From positions 1 through 7,008 of the forward strand of contig CAMAXB010000163.1 in NCBI GenBank assembly GCA_945862035.1: a stretch of 7,008 nucleotides of DNA, read 5' to 3'. The stretch's first letter is position 1. Every line of letters begins with the position of its first letter. The DNA is from Opitutus sp. GAS368 (GTDB taxonomy: Bacteria; Verrucomicrobiota; Verrucomicrobiia; Opitutales; Opitutaceae). Below, in pieces: positions 6,417 to 7,008 of the stretch. Under the pieces are notes generated by a model that saw nothing but the letters and a program-made list of their open reading frames with translations, made no database searches and was not told the DNA's origin. The position numbers and the translations under genes are program-made.

Positions 6417-6494
6417 CTACGCACGAGGCGCTTCCTGCGCTTGCAGCCCAAAGAGGGAAAACACACGGGCGAGGAGGAAGAGGGGGAGACGCGT
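6417..6494 (-). pseudogene. Signal-peptide-like remnant in frame with the Sel1-repeat gene, separated by TAG
   Basis: Reading the minus strand in the Sel1 frame gives RLPLFLLARVFSLFGLQAQ, then EAPRA, then TAG (6419-6417), then VTELLEKARAG of the repeat protein. It has the shape of a signal peptide: an Arg, a hydrophobic core and small residues near LQAQEA. No ATG, GTG or TTG precedes the hydrophobic stretch in this frame. A GTG in another frame (VRHLLRF...) lies about 30 bases upstream, so an extra frameshift within the C-rich run may also have occurred. The section is short and the match is to a general pattern, so coincidence is possible. Confidence 0.4.
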
Positions 6495-6611
6495 GGCCCC
6501 GGGAATCGAAGGAGGTGACGCACACGCCCAAGGCCCGCCAGGGCCCGTTGCGGACACCTCGCCGATTCCGGATCCGCCCGTATCTGACCCGGGCACCCGG
6601 CCGCTCGTGTC

Positions 6612-6650
6612 TTGACCTCCCGCGGCGAACCGACTCGGTTGAGACCTCCC
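6612..6650 (+). promoter_or_regulatory. Candidate operator upstream of the dehydrogenase: 13-bp dyad flanked by direct repeats
   Basis: AACCGACTCGGTT at 6628-6640 is a perfect inverted repeat (6-base arms around one C). It ends 27 bases before the ATG at 6668. It sits between two exact copies of GACCTCCC (6614-6621 and 6643-6650), each preceded by TTGA. This placement suits a repressor or activator site controlling the dehydrogenase. TTGACC at 6612-6617 could act as a -35 box, but no good -10 follows at normal spacing. The binding protein is unknown, and short dyads also occur by chance. Confidence 0.3.
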
Positions 6651-6667
6651 CGGTCTGTTCCCACCCC

Positions 6668-7008
6668 ATGAATGCGCTTTTATTGTCGGCACCTTCGTGC
6701 CTTGAGTTCACGTCCTGGCCTGATCCCGAACCTGCCGATGACGAAGTGGTTGTCCGCATCCGCGCCTGCGGCATCTGCGGAAGCGACCTGCATGGCTGGG
6801 ATGGCTCGAGCGGCCGGCGCCGTCCTCCGCTGATCATGGGACATGAGGCCTCGGGGGAGATCCATCGGATCGGTGCTGCCGTGGATCCGTCCTGGAGACC
6901 GGGCGACCGCGTGACCTTTGATTCCACGCTCTTCTGCGGAAAGTGCCCGAGCTGCGAGCGGGGCGAGGTCAATCTCTGCGAAAATCGCCGCGTGGTCGGC
7001 GTGGCGCC
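6668..7008 (+). CDS. Zinc-dependent medium-chain alcohol/polyol dehydrogenase (3' partial)
   Basis: Only the first 113 residues, the GroES-like catalytic domain, are in the window. The family oxidises alcohols or polyols with NAD(P)+ in the cytoplasm. Translation from ATG 6668 gives MNALLLSAPSCLEF, then ACGICGSDLHGWD with the catalytic zinc ligand C37, then MGHEASG with H59 and E60. PGDRVTF follows, then the structural-zinc cysteines C90, C93, C96 and C104 (FCGKCPSCERGEVNLC). All metal ligands expected in this segment are present. The pattern fits the threonine/sorbitol (L-iditol) dehydrogenase branch, but the substrate cannot be assigned without the cofactor domain. The start is chosen because the family begins with this short strand-rich N-terminus; no clear Shine-Dalgarno sequence is seen. 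The gene is transcribed away from the Sel1 gene, across a 251-bp gap that holds the candidate operator. Confidence 0.92.
   Translation, partial: MNALLLSAPSCLEFTSWPDPEPADDEVVVRIRACGICGSDLHGWDGSSGRRRPPLIMGHEASGEIHRIGAAVDPSWRPGDRVTFDSTLFCGKCPSCERGEVNLCENRRVVGVA

Noticed and set aside
6507..6519. AAGGAGGTGA on the plus strand, a near-perfect Shine-Dalgarno sequence
   Set aside because: No ATG, GTG or TTG at proper distance downstream opens a sensible frame; it probably arises by chance in GC-rich DNA.
5986..6972. Long 328-codon minus-strand frame covering the Sel1 gene and the dehydrogenase start
   Set aside because: Low-complexity Arg/Gly/Pro/Ser-rich translation with no domain; it is antisense to the dehydrogenase and out of frame with the clear Sel1 repeats.
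1..7008. tRNA, rRNA, CRISPR array, insertion sequence or attachment site
   Set aside because: No cloverleaf pattern, regularly spaced repeats, transposase motifs or terminal inverted repeats were seen on either strand.

Overview
The window looks like chromosomal DNA from a Gram-negative, fairly GC-rich bacterium. The best guess is Verrucomicrobiota, probably Opitutaceae-like, because it combines a very large periplasmic-propeller hybrid histidine kinase, LuxR/NarL-type regulators of matching style, a short YcaO-like protein and a Sel1-repeat protein. This placement is inference; there is no rRNA or other marker gene.

Layout. (1) Bases 1-1269, plus strand: a LuxR-family response regulator whose 5' end lies outside the window. 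It is read in one frame through two complete output modules (REC-HTH-REC-HTH). (2) Bases 1223-4978, minus strand: what was evidently one 1251-residue hybrid sensor kinase (signal peptide, beta-propeller, Y_Y_Y, membrane helix, HisKA, HATPase_c, REC, Hpt). It is cut into a 422-residue sensor half and an 816-residue transmitter half by a single in-frame TAG at 3710-3712; the reading frame is otherwise intact. The kinase and the tandem regulator converge and overlap by 47 bp at their 3' ends, and would be natural phosphorelay partners. (3) Bases 4979-5141: a 163-bp divergent intergenic region. (4) Bases 5142-6017, plus: a short YcaO-like protein with one ATP-site motif preserved and a second degraded. 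No precursor peptide or partner cyclodehydratase gene is visible. (5) Bases 6042-6416, minus: a small Sel1-repeat protein. Its apparent signal peptide lies immediately upstream in the same frame but behind another TAG (6417-6419). (6) Bases 6668-7008, plus: the first 113 residues of a zinc-dependent medium-chain alcohol/polyol dehydrogenase, preceded by a 13-bp perfect dyad that could be an operator.

The main story is decay or recoding. Two of the six loci carry an in-frame TAG exactly where the protein should continue, and a third is a fusion that could be explained by a frameshift. The YcaO gene also ends in TAG, and reading through it gives an implausible extension, so genome-wide TAG reassignment is unlikely. 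Nonsense mutation, strain polymorphism or sequence error are the simpler explanations. Base composition also shifts: the kinase sensor half is near 42-50% GC in the 60-base rows counted, against about 67-77% in the Sel1 gene.
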